Below are positions 48,274-58,409 of a stretch of DNA of 64,000 nt, one piece after another. Source of the DNA: Streptomyces sp. NBC_00224 (lineage in GTDB: Bacteria; Actinomycetota; Actinomycetes; Streptomycetales; Streptomycetaceae); contig NZ_CP108106.1 in NCBI RefSeq assembly GCF_041435195.1, forward strand, positions 1 to 64,000, given 5' to 3'. The notes under the pieces were generated by a model. It was not told where the DNA came from and did no database searches. It worked only from the letters and a program-made list of their open reading frames with translations. Positions within the stretch are counted from its first letter, which is position 1; every line of letters begins with the position of its first letter. The position numbers and the translations under genes were made by a program.

Positions 48274-50969
48274 GGGTGCCGATCCGTCACATCGCCGGGC
48301 ACCTGGTGTGGTCGACACAGGGCAGCGTCTGGGCCCTCTACCGCCTGCGCCCCGGTCCCGACACGCAAGGCCAGCACGCCGAGAGCGTCCAGGGCACCTA
48401 CGTTCCCGCCGCGGTCCGCGACGAACAGCTGGCCCACGTCACCCACTTGGTCCGCTCGCTGTCCGGCAGCCCGCGTCTGTTCGGGCTGTGCGCTCAGGTG
48501 GACCCGGGGGAGGTCGCCCACAAGATGATCGAGGGCATCGAACCCTCCGGGCAAGGCCCCGATGCCGGGCCGCATCCGTGGGTGGAGACCATCGAGGCCA
48601 CGCTGGACCTGCTGGACCAGGAGGAGATGCACCGCCGCACCCTGTGGCTGGCCGTGCCCCTGCGCACCGACGCCGCCCGGCTGCAGGTGTCGGCGCAGCT
48701 GGGCGCGGTGTGGGCGGAGATTTCTCCGAAGCTGGGCCTGCGCCCGGTGCCGGTGGCGCGGCGCGAGGTGATGGCGTATCGCGAGCAGGCCTCCCGGGTG
48801 GAGTCAGCGCTCGCCGGTGGGATCGCGTTGCGTCCGGCCCGTCCGGCGGAGGTCGTGTGGATGATCCAGCACGCCCTGCACCGCGGCCTGCCGGAGCCGC
48901 TGCTGGCCGAGGCCGAGAGCAGCGATCTGTGCAACGGGCAGATCCGCGATGGCGTGCTGCGGTCGCCCAGTTATGCCGACCTTGGCCAGGTCCGCCTGCA
49001 CGAGGGCGGCATCGACCCGGTGCTCGACGACGCCAGCAAGCTCACGAACGCGGGCGGCCAGGTCACCCGCTCTGGCCGTGGGTCCTGGTGGCGGCTGAAG
49101 ACGAGTTCGCCGCTGAGGCGGCGGTGGCTGCAGGTCGAGTCCGAGACGGGGGTGGGCTATCAGGCGCACCTCGCGCTGGCCGAGTGCCCGCCCGCGGTCA
49201 GCCAGGGTGCCGCGGATCTGTTCGCCCAGCTGGAGAGCCTCGACTTCCCTATCGACTACACCGTCGACCTCACGCTCGTGTCCGCGGAGAAGGCGCGTCA
49301 GCAGGTGCGCCGTAAGAAGACGGAGTTGATCGACCAGGCCGAGCAGTACGACGTCCGCCCGACCGGCATGCCCGCTTCCCTGCCGGATGCGGCCCGCGAC
49401 CTGGGTGAGCTCGATGCGCGTCTGTCCCGCACGTCGGTCGAGGTGGAGGTGCAGTCGGTCACCGTGCTGAGCGTGTGGGGGCCCACCGCCGCCGTCTGCG
49501 ACGCCCGCGCGCGAGCCCTGGCTGCCCTGCTCGGGGGTGCCGACTACCGGGCCGTGCGCCCAGCCGGCCTGCAAGAAGCCCTGTTCACGCTCGGCCTGCC
49601 GGGCACCGCCCGGCCGGGCCTGGTACGGGAGTTCACCCAGCACCAGGTCTCGGAGGACTGGGCCTTGAACGGGGCCCTCACTGTGAGCGAGGTCGGCGAC
49701 CCGAACGGGATGTTCCTCGGCATCGACCTGGACTGCGGCACCACCCGCCCCGTCATGATCAATGTGGCGGATGCGCCCAAGGTCGACGCGTCCGCCTCGA
49801 TGGGCATCGTCGGGGACCTGGGCGCGGGCAAGTCCGTGCTGCAGAAACTGATCGCGGAGGCGGTGTGGGCGCGCGGTGGCTGCGCCATCTGCATCGACCG
49901 CACCCCCGTACGCGAGTGGGCTACCTTCGCGCGCACCGCCACCGACGGCCGTGCCCAGATCATCGACGCCGCCGAAGCAGAGGTGTCCATCGACCCGCTG
50001 CGGATCTTCGGCGGGCCCGAGGGCCGCCACTACGCCTTGTCCTACCTCACTCTCCAGCTCGGCATCGGTCCCATGAGCACCAGCGGTGAAGTCCTCCACC
50101 ACGCCGTCGAGCAGGCCGCCGCCAGCGACACCCCCTGCATGCAGCAGGTCGTGGGCGTCCTGGAACAGATGGCCACCACGGGGTCCGGTAAGCGGCAGGA
50201 CGCGGCCGCCACGCTCGCCGGGCTGATCCGGGTCGTCGCCACCAACCCGCTGGCGCGGATGGTCTTCGATCCGACGTTGGCGCCGGTGCGCCTGGACGCG
50301 TCCAGCACCACCGACATGATCGTGATCACTACGGCCGGTCTGACGCTTCCCCCCAAGGCGGCGTTCGACAAGCCCGAGGTTCTGCACCAGCAGCCGCTGG
50401 AGGCGCTGATCGGCCGCGCGGTGCTCTACCTGATCGCAGCCCTCGCCCGCCAGACCGCGTTCGCGGACCCTGATCGGTTCACCGCGGTGGTGCTGGACGA
50501 GCTGTACTGGCTCACCTCCTCCGCCGAAGGCACCGCCCTGGTGCACGAGATCCTCCACGACGGCCGCAAACACGGCGCCGGCCTGCTCGGCGCCTCCCAC
50601 GACGCCCTCGAACTGGGCCCCGACCGTGGCCTGATGGCCTACCGGGCTCTCGCCCGCACCGCGGATCGCGAGCGGGCCCGCCGGGGCCTCGAGTTCGTTG
50701 GGCTCGACCCCAACGACGATGCGCTGCTGCGGCTGGTCACCACCGGCCTGTCCCCCGTCGGCCATCAGGGCCGCGAAGGCGAGTTCCTGCTGGCCTGCCC
50801 AAGGCAGAACACCGGCCGCGTCAAAGCCGTCATTCCCCGCATCGCCCGCATCACCTCCTCCATCACCACCACACCCGGCGACCACCGCCCGGGGCCTGCC
50901 GCGCCGTCAACGCCGCAGCCACCCGACCCCCAGGCGACCGGCCCCCATCCGAAGGCGGCCTTCCAATGA
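48270..50969 (+). CDS. VirB4-like conjugal transfer ATPase
   Basis: 899 residues from GTG 48270. Walker A MGIVGDLGAGKSVLQKLIAE is at ~510-530 and Walker B FTAVVLDELYWLTSS at ~737-751, with a GLLGASHDALE sensor-like region after it. The N-terminal 450 residues match the regulatory domain of VirB4/TcpF ATPases. It powers substrate transfer at the inner face of the membrane and is the best-marked energy component of the operon. The stop overlaps the next start (ATGA). Confidence 0.85.
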   Translation: MRVPIRHIAGHLVWSTQGSVWALYRLRPGPDTQGQHAESVQGTYVPAAVRDEQLAHVTHLVRSLSGSPRLFGLCAQVDPGEVAHKMIEGIEPSGQGPDAGPHPWVETIEATLDLLDQEEMHRRTLWLAVPLRTDAARLQVSAQLGAVWAEISPKLGLRPVPVARREVMAYREQASRVESALAGGIALRPARPAEVVWMIQHALHRGLPEPLLAEAESSDLCNGQIRDGVLRSPSYADLGQVRLHEGGIDPVLDDASKLTNAGGQVTRSGRGSWWRLKTSSPLRRRWLQVESETGVGYQAHLALAECPPAVSQGAADLFAQLESLDFPIDYTVDLTLVSAEKARQQVRRKKTELIDQAEQYDVRPTGMPASLPDAARDLGELDARLSRTSVEVEVQSVTVLSVWGPTAAVCDARARALAALLGGADYRAVRPAGLQEALFTLGLPGTARPGLVREFTQHQVSEDWALNGALTVSEVGDPNGMFLGIDLDCGTTRPVMINVADAPKVDASASMGIVGDLGAGKSVLQKLIAEAVWARGGCAICIDRTPVREWATFARTATDGRAQIIDAAEAEVSIDPLRIFGGPEGRHYALSYLTLQLGIGPMSTSGEVLHHAVEQAAASDTPCMQQVVGVLEQMATTGSGKRQDAAATLAGLIRVVATNPLARMVFDPTLAPVRLDASSTTDMIVITTAGLTLPPKAAFDKPEVLHQQPLEALIGRAVLYLIAALARQTAFADPDRFTAVVLDELYWLTSSAEGTALVHEILHDGRKHGAGLLGASHDALELGPDRGLMAYRALARTADRERARRGLEFVGLDPNDDALLRLVTTGLSPVGHQGREGEFLLACPRQNTGRVKAVIPRIARITSSITTTPGDHRPGPAAPSTPQPPDPQATGPHPKAAFQ

Positions 50970-51271
50970 TCGCGTCGCCCTGGAGCCGCATCCGGGAGGG
51001 CGCAGTGGCCGCGAGTGTGGCCTTCGCTCTGATCACCATCGCCTGTGGTGTCATCGCCCTCACGGTCGCAGGGGGCGTGCCAGCGGGATGGTGGCCCCGC
51101 ACCGGGCGGGCCTTTGACCCCGCCCCGGATCTTGTTCAGCAAGGCCCGTGTGCGGTGAACGTCGGCCTGGCCGACGCGTTGGACTCGGCCGGTGTGGGTG
51201 TGGCGGGTGTGGGTGTGATCGGCCTGGTGGTGTGGCAGGTGGGGTGCCTGCCTGGGCCGGGGCGGGGCTGA
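50966..51271 (+). CDS. Small two-segment membrane protein
   Basis: 101 residues, ATG 50966 overlapping the VirB4-like stop. Two hydrophobic segments, VAASVAFALITIACGVIALTV (first ~20-40) and ADALDSAGVGVAGVGVIGLV with VWQVG (late). The loop between carries a single Cys (LVQQGPCAVN). Function unknown; position suggests an accessory subunit of the transfer channel. One base separates it from the TrbL-like gene. Confidence 0.6.
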   Translation: MIASPWSRIREGAVAASVAFALITIACGVIALTVAGGVPAGWWPRTGRAFDPAPDLVQQGPCAVNVGLADALDSAGVGVAGVGVIGLVVWQVGCLPGPGRG

Positions 51272-51272
51272 G

Positions 51273-54008
51273 ATGCTGCGTCCCCACCGTGCGACGTGGC
51301 GTTCACTCGGCTTCGTCGTGCTGCTCACCTGGGTGTTCGTCGTGGTGAACACCCAGGTCGTCTACGCCGCCAGCAGCAATGCTGAGACCGGGGATCTGCT
51401 CGCGCCGCTGAACATCGCCTCGTCCGAGGGGGTGCCGATCGACGGGTACGAGCTGAACGCCTCCGGCGGCTCCATCGTCGCCTTCAAGAGCCAGGCCCTC
51501 GCCTTCGCCCTGTCCGGTCTGTTCACCCTGGTCCGGCTGCTGGTCGGCCTCGCCGGATGGGCAGTCGAGGTGGCCTTCCGCTTCCCGCTGCTCAAGATCC
51601 TCACCCGCCCCGCGCAGAAGGCGGCCGACACCTACGACAACGTCGTGGTCGACACCCTGGGGTTGAAGGGGCTGCTGCTGGCGTGGGCATTCGTCTTCGC
51701 CGCCTTCATGCTGGTGCGCGGCCGGGTCGGCCGGGGGCTGGGGGAAATCTTCCTCACCCTGCTGATCGGGGCGATCGCCGCCTCTGCGCTCATCCGCCCC
51801 GACACCCTGCTCGCCGAGTCCGGGCCGCTGGGGCAGGCCCAGCAGGTCGGTGCCGAGGTCGCCCAGCAGAGCGTCGGCGCCTATGACTGGGGCGGCAAGC
51901 TCGCCAGCCGCGGCCCCTGCGATGCCATGACGGGCAACGGCGAACGAACCTGCCTCGCCCAACCAGGGCACGAGCCTGCCGCTGCCGTGGCGGTGGCCCG
52001 CCCGCTCCAGGACTCGCTCACCAACGCTCTGATCGTCAAGCCCTTCATGCTGCTGCAGTACGGGCGCATCCTCGACCCCGGCAAGGCATCCGACCGTGCC
52101 GCGTATGCGGTGCATCTGAAGTGGGTCACCGGCGGCTACAAGCCCAGGGACGATGTGCCGGGCGGGCCGTGCAGCCTGATCAAGGGCCCCGCCAAGCAGT
52201 ACTGCCTGGCCGGACAAGGCGGCGCGGCACCCGACCGCCGCGACGTCCTGCCGTCCCTGACCGCGGCCGGTGACCTACTCGATTCGCCCCATCCGGTGCT
52301 GGGCGAGGACGACCAGGAGTTCGCCGCCTTCCTCACGGATCTCAAGAAGACGGGGCCGGTCGGCAAGGCCTGCGCCGCCTACGCGGAACGGCCCACCTGG
52401 TGGCGGGTCGGCGGCGCCGGGCTCCTCCTGGTCGCCGCACTGTTCATCTGCGGCATGCTCCTGTCCTCCGCGGTCGTGCTGCTGGGCACGCAGGGCGTGT
52501 GCGTGGCGGCCGCGGCCGCCGGCGGCATCACCTTCGTCGCGGGCATGCTCCCGGGACCGGCCCGGCAGTCGGTGTGGAAGTGGCTGTCCCTGTGGGGCAT
52601 CGCGATCGTCGCGGTGGTCGGGATCTGCGCGTTCATCCCGTTCTTCGGGATCGCCATAGATGCCACCGTCACGAACGGCCCGGACCTGATGGTGGAGCGG
52701 ATCCTGCTCATCGACGTCCTGGCCATCGCCGGTACGGCCGGGCACCGCCGCCTGCTTGGCGGCATCAGCTCGTTCGGGCGGCGGATGGCGATGCGGATGC
52801 GCTACGCCAAGATCGGCGGCACCCACCTGCCGGGCGACACCTCCGAACTCGGGGCCGCGCTCGCCATGAACTCCCCCGCAGCGCTGGGCGGATACGGCGG
52901 TGGGCTGCGCCTGTTCACCGGCACCGGCGGCCGGTACGGGATGCTCGGCACCCGCCAGCGCCTGCTGGGCGCGCTGAGCTCCCTGGCCGACGGGACGGGG
53001 ATGCCGGTGGACACCGGCGCGATGCTGGCCGACGCCAGTGCCGAAGTCGGACGCGGACTCGCCCCCCTCACCGCGGCCGCCGCAATCGGCGGGCTCGGGG
53101 CGCGGCTCGGCGTCAGGGGCGGGCACTGGCTGCTGATCGGACGACGGCCGGACAAGGAGCAGCTGGCCAAGTGGCGCAAACCCACCGCCGACACGGACAC
53201 CAACGGTGGCGGACCGTCGGGTGGCGGGAGCGATGGCTCGGGCGGCACCGGTCCGCGTCGGCCCGGTGGGCCACCGGACCGCTACCGCGACGCCGACGGC
53301 CAGATCATCGACCGCAACAGCGACACGGTGCTGCACGACCAGCACACCGACCGCACCCTGCTCTCCACCCGGGCACACAACCGGCTGGTCCGCTACCGCG
53401 GTTACCGCATCCTGCACCGTGGCGGCCGGACCGCTTACGGGGCGACCGTCGGGCTCCCGGCCAACGTCCGCCGGACCCGCGCGGGCGACACCGTCGCCTC
53501 GCGCTACACCCGCGACGCCCGCCAGCAGGTGCGGGTGTGGGGCAACACCTGGCGCGAGGACGGCCGCGCCTGGCACGACACCGCACGGCACGCCTCCCAT
53601 GACGTGCGGGAGAACACCGACCGCGGCGGCCCCGGCCCGTTCCCCAGCCGCCGCCTACCGACCACAGGCACATCGACAGTCACCTCCCGCCCGGTAACCC
53701 CGGCTCGGCCAGCGTCCCCCGGACGTCCTGCGGGCCCTCCGGCCCCCGCCGGACGGACCGCCCAAGCAACGGGTGCCCCCTCTACAACCACGCCCCCGGC
53801 ACAGCCGTCGCACCCGGACGGTCCTGGGCGCCGCGCTCGCCCCGATCTTCACCAGGCCGTGCTTCCCGGCGGCGGGAGCGCCCGCGGGCAGGCGCGCCAG
53901 GAGGCGCGGGCCCGGATGCAGGAGTTGATGCGCAGGACCGCCCCCGAAGCCGAACGCCTGCGCCAGCAACGGGCCCGCCGGCGGAACAAGGGCGGCGAGC
54001 AAGAATGA
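51273..54008 (+). CDS. TrbL/VirB6-like polytopic transfer protein
   Basis: 911 residues, ATG 51273. An N-terminal hydrophobic segment (GFVVLLTWVFVVVNTQVVYA) may be a signal anchor. Further membrane segments lie in the first half (FALSGLFTLVRLLVGLAGWA, LLLAWAFVFAAFMLVRG, FLTLLIGAIAASALI) and middle (GGAGLLLVAALFICGMLLSS, IAIVAVVGICAFIPFFGIAI). A soluble, Gly/Pro/Arg-rich C-terminal third (from ~630) follows. This fits the TrbL/VirB6 channel component. ATGA overlap with the next gene. Confidence 0.75.
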   Translation: MLRPHRATWRSLGFVVLLTWVFVVVNTQVVYAASSNAETGDLLAPLNIASSEGVPIDGYELNASGGSIVAFKSQALAFALSGLFTLVRLLVGLAGWAVEVAFRFPLLKILTRPAQKAADTYDNVVVDTLGLKGLLLAWAFVFAAFMLVRGRVGRGLGEIFLTLLIGAIAASALIRPDTLLAESGPLGQAQQVGAEVAQQSVGAYDWGGKLASRGPCDAMTGNGERTCLAQPGHEPAAAVAVARPLQDSLTNALIVKPFMLLQYGRILDPGKASDRAAYAVHLKWVTGGYKPRDDVPGGPCSLIKGPAKQYCLAGQGGAAPDRRDVLPSLTAAGDLLDSPHPVLGEDDQEFAAFLTDLKKTGPVGKACAAYAERPTWWRVGGAGLLLVAALFICGMLLSSAVVLLGTQGVCVAAAAAGGITFVAGMLPGPARQSVWKWLSLWGIAIVAVVGICAFIPFFGIAIDATVTNGPDLMVERILLIDVLAIAGTAGHRRLLGGISSFGRRMAMRMRYAKIGGTHLPGDTSELGAALAMNSPAALGGYGGGLRLFTGTGGRYGMLGTRQRLLGALSSLADGTGMPVDTGAMLADASAEVGRGLAPLTAAAAIGGLGARLGVRGGHWLLIGRRPDKEQLAKWRKPTADTDTNGGGPSGGGSDGSGGTGPRRPGGPPDRYRDADGQIIDRNSDTVLHDQHTDRTLLSTRAHNRLVRYRGYRILHRGGRTAYGATVGLPANVRRTRAGDTVASRYTRDARQQVRVWGNTWREDGRAWHDTARHASHDVRENTDRGGPGPFPSRRLPTTGTSTVTSRPVTPARPASPGRPAGPPAPAGRTAQATGAPSTTTPPAQPSHPDGPGRRARPDLHQAVLPGGGSARGQARQEARARMQELMRRTAPEAERLRQQRARRRNKGGEQE

Positions 54009-55159
54009 CGCGTTCTGGACGCCGCGTCCGGCGGTGGAGATGCCTGCTGGCGCTGCTGGTGTTCGCCGCCACGTGCTGCGCGGCCCCCGTATCCAACGCG
54101 ATCAGCGCATACGTAACGCTCAGAACACGGGCGCAGGACGACGGTGGCCTCGTTGAGGGCGGCAGCGCGGCGGACATCCCGGCCCGGATGCTCACCGCCT
54201 ACAAGAACGCTGCCGAGCACGTCGGCGCGTACGTACCGAAGTGCCGGGGGATGCGCTGGCCCGTCCTGGCGGGGATCTCGAAGGTCGAGTCCAACCACGC
54301 CGTCGGCCGGACCATCGCCGCCAACGGCGACATCCGCCCCCGGATCTATGGGGTCTTGCTCAACGGCTCCGGGCAGGGCGGCAACACCACGACAGTTACC
54401 GACACCGACGGCGGCAAGTGGGACGGCACCTCTCAAGGTGAACGTGCGGTCGGTCCTTTCCAGTTCCTGCCCTCCACTTGGGAGTCGACAGGCAAGGACG
54501 CCAACGATGACGGAATAGCCGATCCGCACAACGCGGACGACGCCGCCCTCGGCGCCGCTCTCTACCTCTGTGGGAACGGCCGTGATCTGGCGCAGCGTTC
54601 ACAGCTCGAAGCGGCGATCTGGCAGTACAACCACTCCACCGCGTACGTGGCGGAGGTGCTGGGCTGGATCGACCAGTACACGGCGGCGGCCGCCGCCGGC
54701 CCGGCGACGAACCACTTGACCGGCACGGTCCGCACCGTCATCCAGGCCGCCCTCGCCCAGAAGGGGGTGCCGTACTCCTGGGGCGGCGGCGATGCCAGCG
54801 GCCCCACCTACGGGATCTGCTGCACCCCCAGCGGCAAGAGCGGCACCAGCATTAAGGGCTTCGACTGCTCCGGGCTCACCGCGTACGCGTACGCCAAGGC
54901 CGGGGTGCGCCTGCCGCGCACCGCAGCCGAACAGGCTGGGGTGGGAAAGCGGATCCCGGCCGGCCTCGGCACCAGCGCTCTGCGCCCCGGGGACCTGACC
55001 TTCTACGCCTACGCTCCCGGGCGCGACGCGACGATCTACCACGTCGGGATCTATGTGGGCGGCGGGCAGATGGTCAACGCCGCCCGCCCAGGGACTGTCG
55101 TGCGCCTCGACGCCGTCACCGCCATGTCCGGCTACGCGGGGGGAGCCAGGCTGCTGTGA
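54005..55159 (+). CDS. Secreted lytic transglycosylase + NlpC/P60 hydrolase
   Basis: 384 residues, ATG 54005. A signal peptide (residues ~1-32, RCLLALLVFAATCCAAPVSNA) precedes a transglycosylase domain: the catalytic Glu in LAGISKVESNHAV, then ERAVGPFQFLPSTWE and AIWQYNHSTAYVAEVLGWID. The C-terminal NlpC/P60 domain has VPYSWGGG, KGFDCSGLTAYAYAKAG (Cys) and YHVGIYVGGGQMVNA (His). It opens the peptidoglycan so the transfer channel can cross the wall, as do similar proteins of Gram-positive type IV systems. Confidence 0.9.
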   Translation: MTRSGRRVRRWRCLLALLVFAATCCAAPVSNAISAYVTLRTRAQDDGGLVEGGSAADIPARMLTAYKNAAEHVGAYVPKCRGMRWPVLAGISKVESNHAVGRTIAANGDIRPRIYGVLLNGSGQGGNTTTVTDTDGGKWDGTSQGERAVGPFQFLPSTWESTGKDANDDGIADPHNADDAALGAALYLCGNGRDLAQRSQLEAAIWQYNHSTAYVAEVLGWIDQYTAAAAAGPATNHLTGTVRTVIQAALAQKGVPYSWGGGDASGPTYGICCTPSGKSGTSIKGFDCSGLTAYAYAKAGVRLPRTAAEQAGVGKRIPAGLGTSALRPGDLTFYAYAPGRDATIYHVGIYVGGGQMVNAARPGTVVRLDAVTAMSGYAGGARLL

Positions 55160-55803
55160 CCACCACACCGCGCTCCCCACGTCTGCTGTTGCTGAGCACC
55201 GTCATGTTGGCCGTCGGCGGAGTTGCCCTGCTGGGCGTGCCCGACCGGCAGGAGCCTTCATCCCCGACGCCAGCGCCGACCGAGCACCCCACCACCCGTC
55301 AGCCACCGGTCCACAGTGCTTCTCCCTCGACCCCACTGGCCCCCGACACGTCTGGCGCCGCGACGCCACCCCAGTCGTCGCCCACGGCCACCACCTCCGC
55401 TCTGCCCCCGCGCGGCGACGGCCTGGGCGGCGACGCGGTCATTCAACGGAGCCTGGAGGCGGCCTGGCCCGCCGACCTTGCGCCCGCTGATGAGCGGGTA
55501 TTGCTCGACGCCGGCCGCGCGCTACTGCGGGCGGATGCCACCGGCGTCGGCCGCGCGCAGTGGCCCACCGTCTTCCCCACCTCGGGCCAGGCGCTGGCCC
55601 CGGCGTTCTCTGCCGCGCGTTGGCGCGTCCAGGCCGCGGTCGCCCGCCGGGAGGGGGCTGCTGACCGGGCGGTGGTGCATCTGGTGTGGGCGGGCGCTGA
55701 TCGGGGCGGCGCCTACGCGGAAGGCCGCATCACCGACTGGCACTTCGCCCGCACCCTGTCGAAGAAGGAGGGCATCACGTGGATACCGCGGCCCCGTACG
55801 TGA
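55156..55803 (+). CDS. Secreted or membrane-anchored transfer accessory protein
   Basis: 215 residues, GTG 55156 overlapping the preceding stop. One N-terminal hydrophobic segment (RLLLLSTVMLAVGGVALLG) is followed by a ~60-residue Pro/Ser/Thr-rich linker and a compact C-terminal domain (QRSLEAAWPADLAPADERVL, ARWRVQAAVARREGAADRAV). Likely exported and anchored; family unknown, role inferred from the operon. The end overlaps the VirD4-like gene by 25 bases. Confidence 0.6.
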   Translation: MTTTPRSPRLLLLSTVMLAVGGVALLGVPDRQEPSSPTPAPTEHPTTRQPPVHSASPSTPLAPDTSGAATPPQSSPTATTSALPPRGDGLGGDAVIQRSLEAAWPADLAPADERVLLDAGRALLRADATGVGRAQWPTVFPTSGQALAPAFSAARWRVQAAVARREGAADRAVVHLVWAGADRGGAYAEGRITDWHFARTLSKKEGITWIPRPRT

Positions 55804-58409
55804 CCGGACCGGCAGGCGAGGCGGCGTCCGCGCCGTTCCTCGGGCTCGTGCTGGGCGTCGTGCATGCCGTGGGCTGGGTGATCACTTATTGGTGGGTGGT
55901 GGCCGCGGCCGCCATCAGCCTGTGGGTGGCGGGTGAGGTGGTGGTGCGCCGTCTGGCGCGTAAGGCCTCGGCGCAGCGGATGGCGCTGGAGCTCGTGCCG
56001 TCGCGGCATTTCGATCCTGGTATCGAGGAGATTTTCCGCCGGGGTGTCCAGCTCGCCCGGGCCTCGACCTCCATGCCGTGGTGGGCGCCGCGGCGCTCAA
56101 AGACGGTGCAGATCCGGCTGCGCGCAGACGGCTCCAGCCCGCTGCGCTACCGGATCGAAGGACCGGCAGGCGGTGAACGCCTGTTGTCGATCACCCCGTT
56201 CGGCCCCGGGGTGACAGTGAACAGGGCCGGCTCGCTGACGGACAAGCCGCGCACCCATGTGGTGCGGGCGGAGTTCATCCTGCGCGGCAGGCCCACCGCG
56301 CCGCTGCGCGAAGTACCCCTCTCCCCCGACCCGCTCCAGCCGCTCGTCGATGCTGTGTCCGACCTGCGGGCCGACCTGGGTGACCTGGCCGAGATACGGC
56401 TCGACATCCAGCGCGCCCCCAAAACGTCGCTGCGCGCGCGACGTCTGCAACTGATGACGCAGGCGCGCCGCATGGAACGGCGCGAGGCCCAGCGGGCCGC
56501 CCGGTGGATACGGCAGGACGCCTTGGGGATCGAGGACTCGCTGGCCTGGCAGGTGCAGCAGCTGGTGACCGGAAAGAACAGCGGTGGCGGGCGGCGGCTG
56601 GTGATGCCGCCGGTCCCCCGCCGCATCGATCCGGCCGACGCGCTGGGCAAACTCGCCGACGACGACCACCTGGTGCGGGTGCAGTTGCTGGTGATGTGCG
56701 CCTCCCACACCAAAGGCCGGGCCGAGGCCCGGCTCGCTCAGCTCCAGGCGGCGCTGGATGTGTTCGGCGGCGGGTCACGGTGGGCGATGCGCGGGCTGCG
56801 GGTGGGTCCCTGGCGGATCGGCGCGGACCGCTGGCCCAGCCGCCGCGCCTTCGAACGCCGCTGGAATCTGGGGCACTGCCAGCCGCCGCGCGCCAACTGG
56901 GTCCAGCTGGACGAACTGACCGGTCTGCTCAAGCCTCCCACCGTGCACTGCCGCCTGCCCCTACTGGCCGGCGACCTGCCGACCTTCGCACACGGCAATC
57001 CCGACCTGCTGTTGCAGGGGATCTACCGCGGGCCGGACGGCCGCCGTCGCCTGGTCGCCACCTACGCGCGCGAGACGCTCTTCGAGGTCGGCGTCGGCAA
57101 AGCAGGCGGCGGCAAGACCGAACGCGCCTTGGCCCAGGCCATCGGCTGGGCCCACGCCGGCGGCGGACTCATGTTCGTCGACCCCCACCGCGACTCGTGG
57201 CCGCGCGCGCTGCCCTTCTTGGCCCACGACCATCTGATGGAACGGATCGCGCTCATCGACCTCAACGCACACGGGCCGACTCCGCAGATCAGCTGCTGGA
57301 ACCCGATCGGCATGCACCAGGGACAGGTCGCCCACGAGGTCGTCGAAGCGACCGCCGACGCGTACGCGTCCGTGCTGGGCTGGGACGATGCCACAGCACC
57401 GCGGGCACTGACCATCTTCACCGCGGCACTGGCGGTGCTGGTGGCCGTCAACGAGGCCGCCTGCCACGCCGGGAAGCCCGAGGACCAGGCCACGATCTTC
57501 CACACCCGCTCCCTGCTCACCGACCCCGCCTTCCGTGCCGCAGCCCTCACGGCGGTGGAGGGGTGCCTGGACGAGGAGACCCGCTCCTGGTGGCACACGG
57601 TGTTCCCCACGCTTCCCGCCGACGCGTTCGCCGTGGTCCTCAACCCGATCGCCCGCCTCGCCGCGAACCCGGTGACCCGCGCCTTCCTCGGACAGCCCGC
57701 CGGCGTCTACAACATCCGCGCCGCCATGGACACGAAGATGATCGTGTGGGTGTGCCCGGGCGGCAACGGGCCCACCGACCGGCTCATCACCGCGCTCCTC
57801 GCCCGCGACCTGTTGCGCGCCGTCCGCTCGCGCCGCGACACCCCCGAAGACCAGCGGGTGCCGTTCCGCTCCTACTTCGACGAACTGATCACGCTGACCG
57901 GCGCGGCCCCCGAGACGATCGCCGCGATGTTCGAGGACTTCCGCAAATACCGCGTTCACGTCCACGGCATGACCCAGCTCCTGGGCCGCCTTCCTATGCC
58001 GGTGAAGCTGTCGCTGGTGCAGAACGCCTCGACTCTGGCCTCGACCGCGGGCTCGCAGTCCGCCATCACCCCGATCACCGCCGAATGGGGCGACCACCCC
58101 AGCCCCGAAGTCGTCGCTTCTCTGGACCGGTTCGAGCACTACATGTCACTGACCGTCGAAGGCCGCCGTGTCGGCCCCGTCCGCATCACCGGCCCGCACC
58201 TCGATGACGTCTTCGCCGACTACGCCCGCCCCCACGAGGCGGCGGCAGTGGAGCGCGCCGCCCAGGCCGCGGCGGGCGCCGCACCCCTTCCGCAGCTCAC
58301 CGACCGGGCCGAAAAGCAGCTGACCCGTGTGACCCGCTTCGTCACCCGCCACGCCGCCGCGACCGGCCCGCGTACCCGGCCGGGCAAGAAGAAGAGGTAT
58401 CAGCCGTGA
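55779..58409 (+). CDS. VirD4/TraG-like conjugal coupling ATPase
   Basis: 876 residues, GTG 55779. An N-terminal membrane region (LGVVHAVGWVITYWWVVAAA) precedes a large cytoplasmic part. Walker A FEVGVGKAGGGKTERALAQA lies at ~432-452, GGGLMFVDPHRDSWPRALPF follows, and Walker B VPFRSYFDELITLTG is at ~695. QLLGRLPMPVKLSLVQNAST is in the C-terminal third. The architecture is a TraG/VirD4-type coupling protein that brings DNA to the channel. The stop overlaps the relaxation gene (GTGA). Confidence 0.85.
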   Translation: MDTAAPYVTGPAGEAASAPFLGLVLGVVHAVGWVITYWWVVAAAAISLWVAGEVVVRRLARKASAQRMALELVPSRHFDPGIEEIFRRGVQLARASTSMPWWAPRRSKTVQIRLRADGSSPLRYRIEGPAGGERLLSITPFGPGVTVNRAGSLTDKPRTHVVRAEFILRGRPTAPLREVPLSPDPLQPLVDAVSDLRADLGDLAEIRLDIQRAPKTSLRARRLQLMTQARRMERREAQRAARWIRQDALGIEDSLAWQVQQLVTGKNSGGGRRLVMPPVPRRIDPADALGKLADDDHLVRVQLLVMCASHTKGRAEARLAQLQAALDVFGGGSRWAMRGLRVGPWRIGADRWPSRRAFERRWNLGHCQPPRANWVQLDELTGLLKPPTVHCRLPLLAGDLPTFAHGNPDLLLQGIYRGPDGRRRLVATYARETLFEVGVGKAGGGKTERALAQAIGWAHAGGGLMFVDPHRDSWPRALPFLAHDHLMERIALIDLNAHGPTPQISCWNPIGMHQGQVAHEVVEATADAYASVLGWDDATAPRALTIFTAALAVLVAVNEAACHAGKPEDQATIFHTRSLLTDPAFRAAALTAVEGCLDEETRSWWHTVFPTLPADAFAVVLNPIARLAANPVTRAFLGQPAGVYNIRAAMDTKMIVWVCPGGNGPTDRLITALLARDLLRAVRSRRDTPEDQRVPFRSYFDELITLTGAAPETIAAMFEDFRKYRVHVHGMTQLLGRLPMPVKLSLVQNASTLASTAGSQSAITPITAEWGDHPSPEVVASLDRFEHYMSLTVEGRRVGPVRITGPHLDDVFADYARPHEAAAVERAAQAAAGAAPLPQLTDRAEKQLTRVTRFVTRHAAATGPRTRPGKKKRYQP

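Noticed and set aside
48804-50885. Minus-strand open frame opposite the VirB4-like gene
   Set aside because: Antisense shadow; the plus strand has Walker motifs and tight operon spacing.
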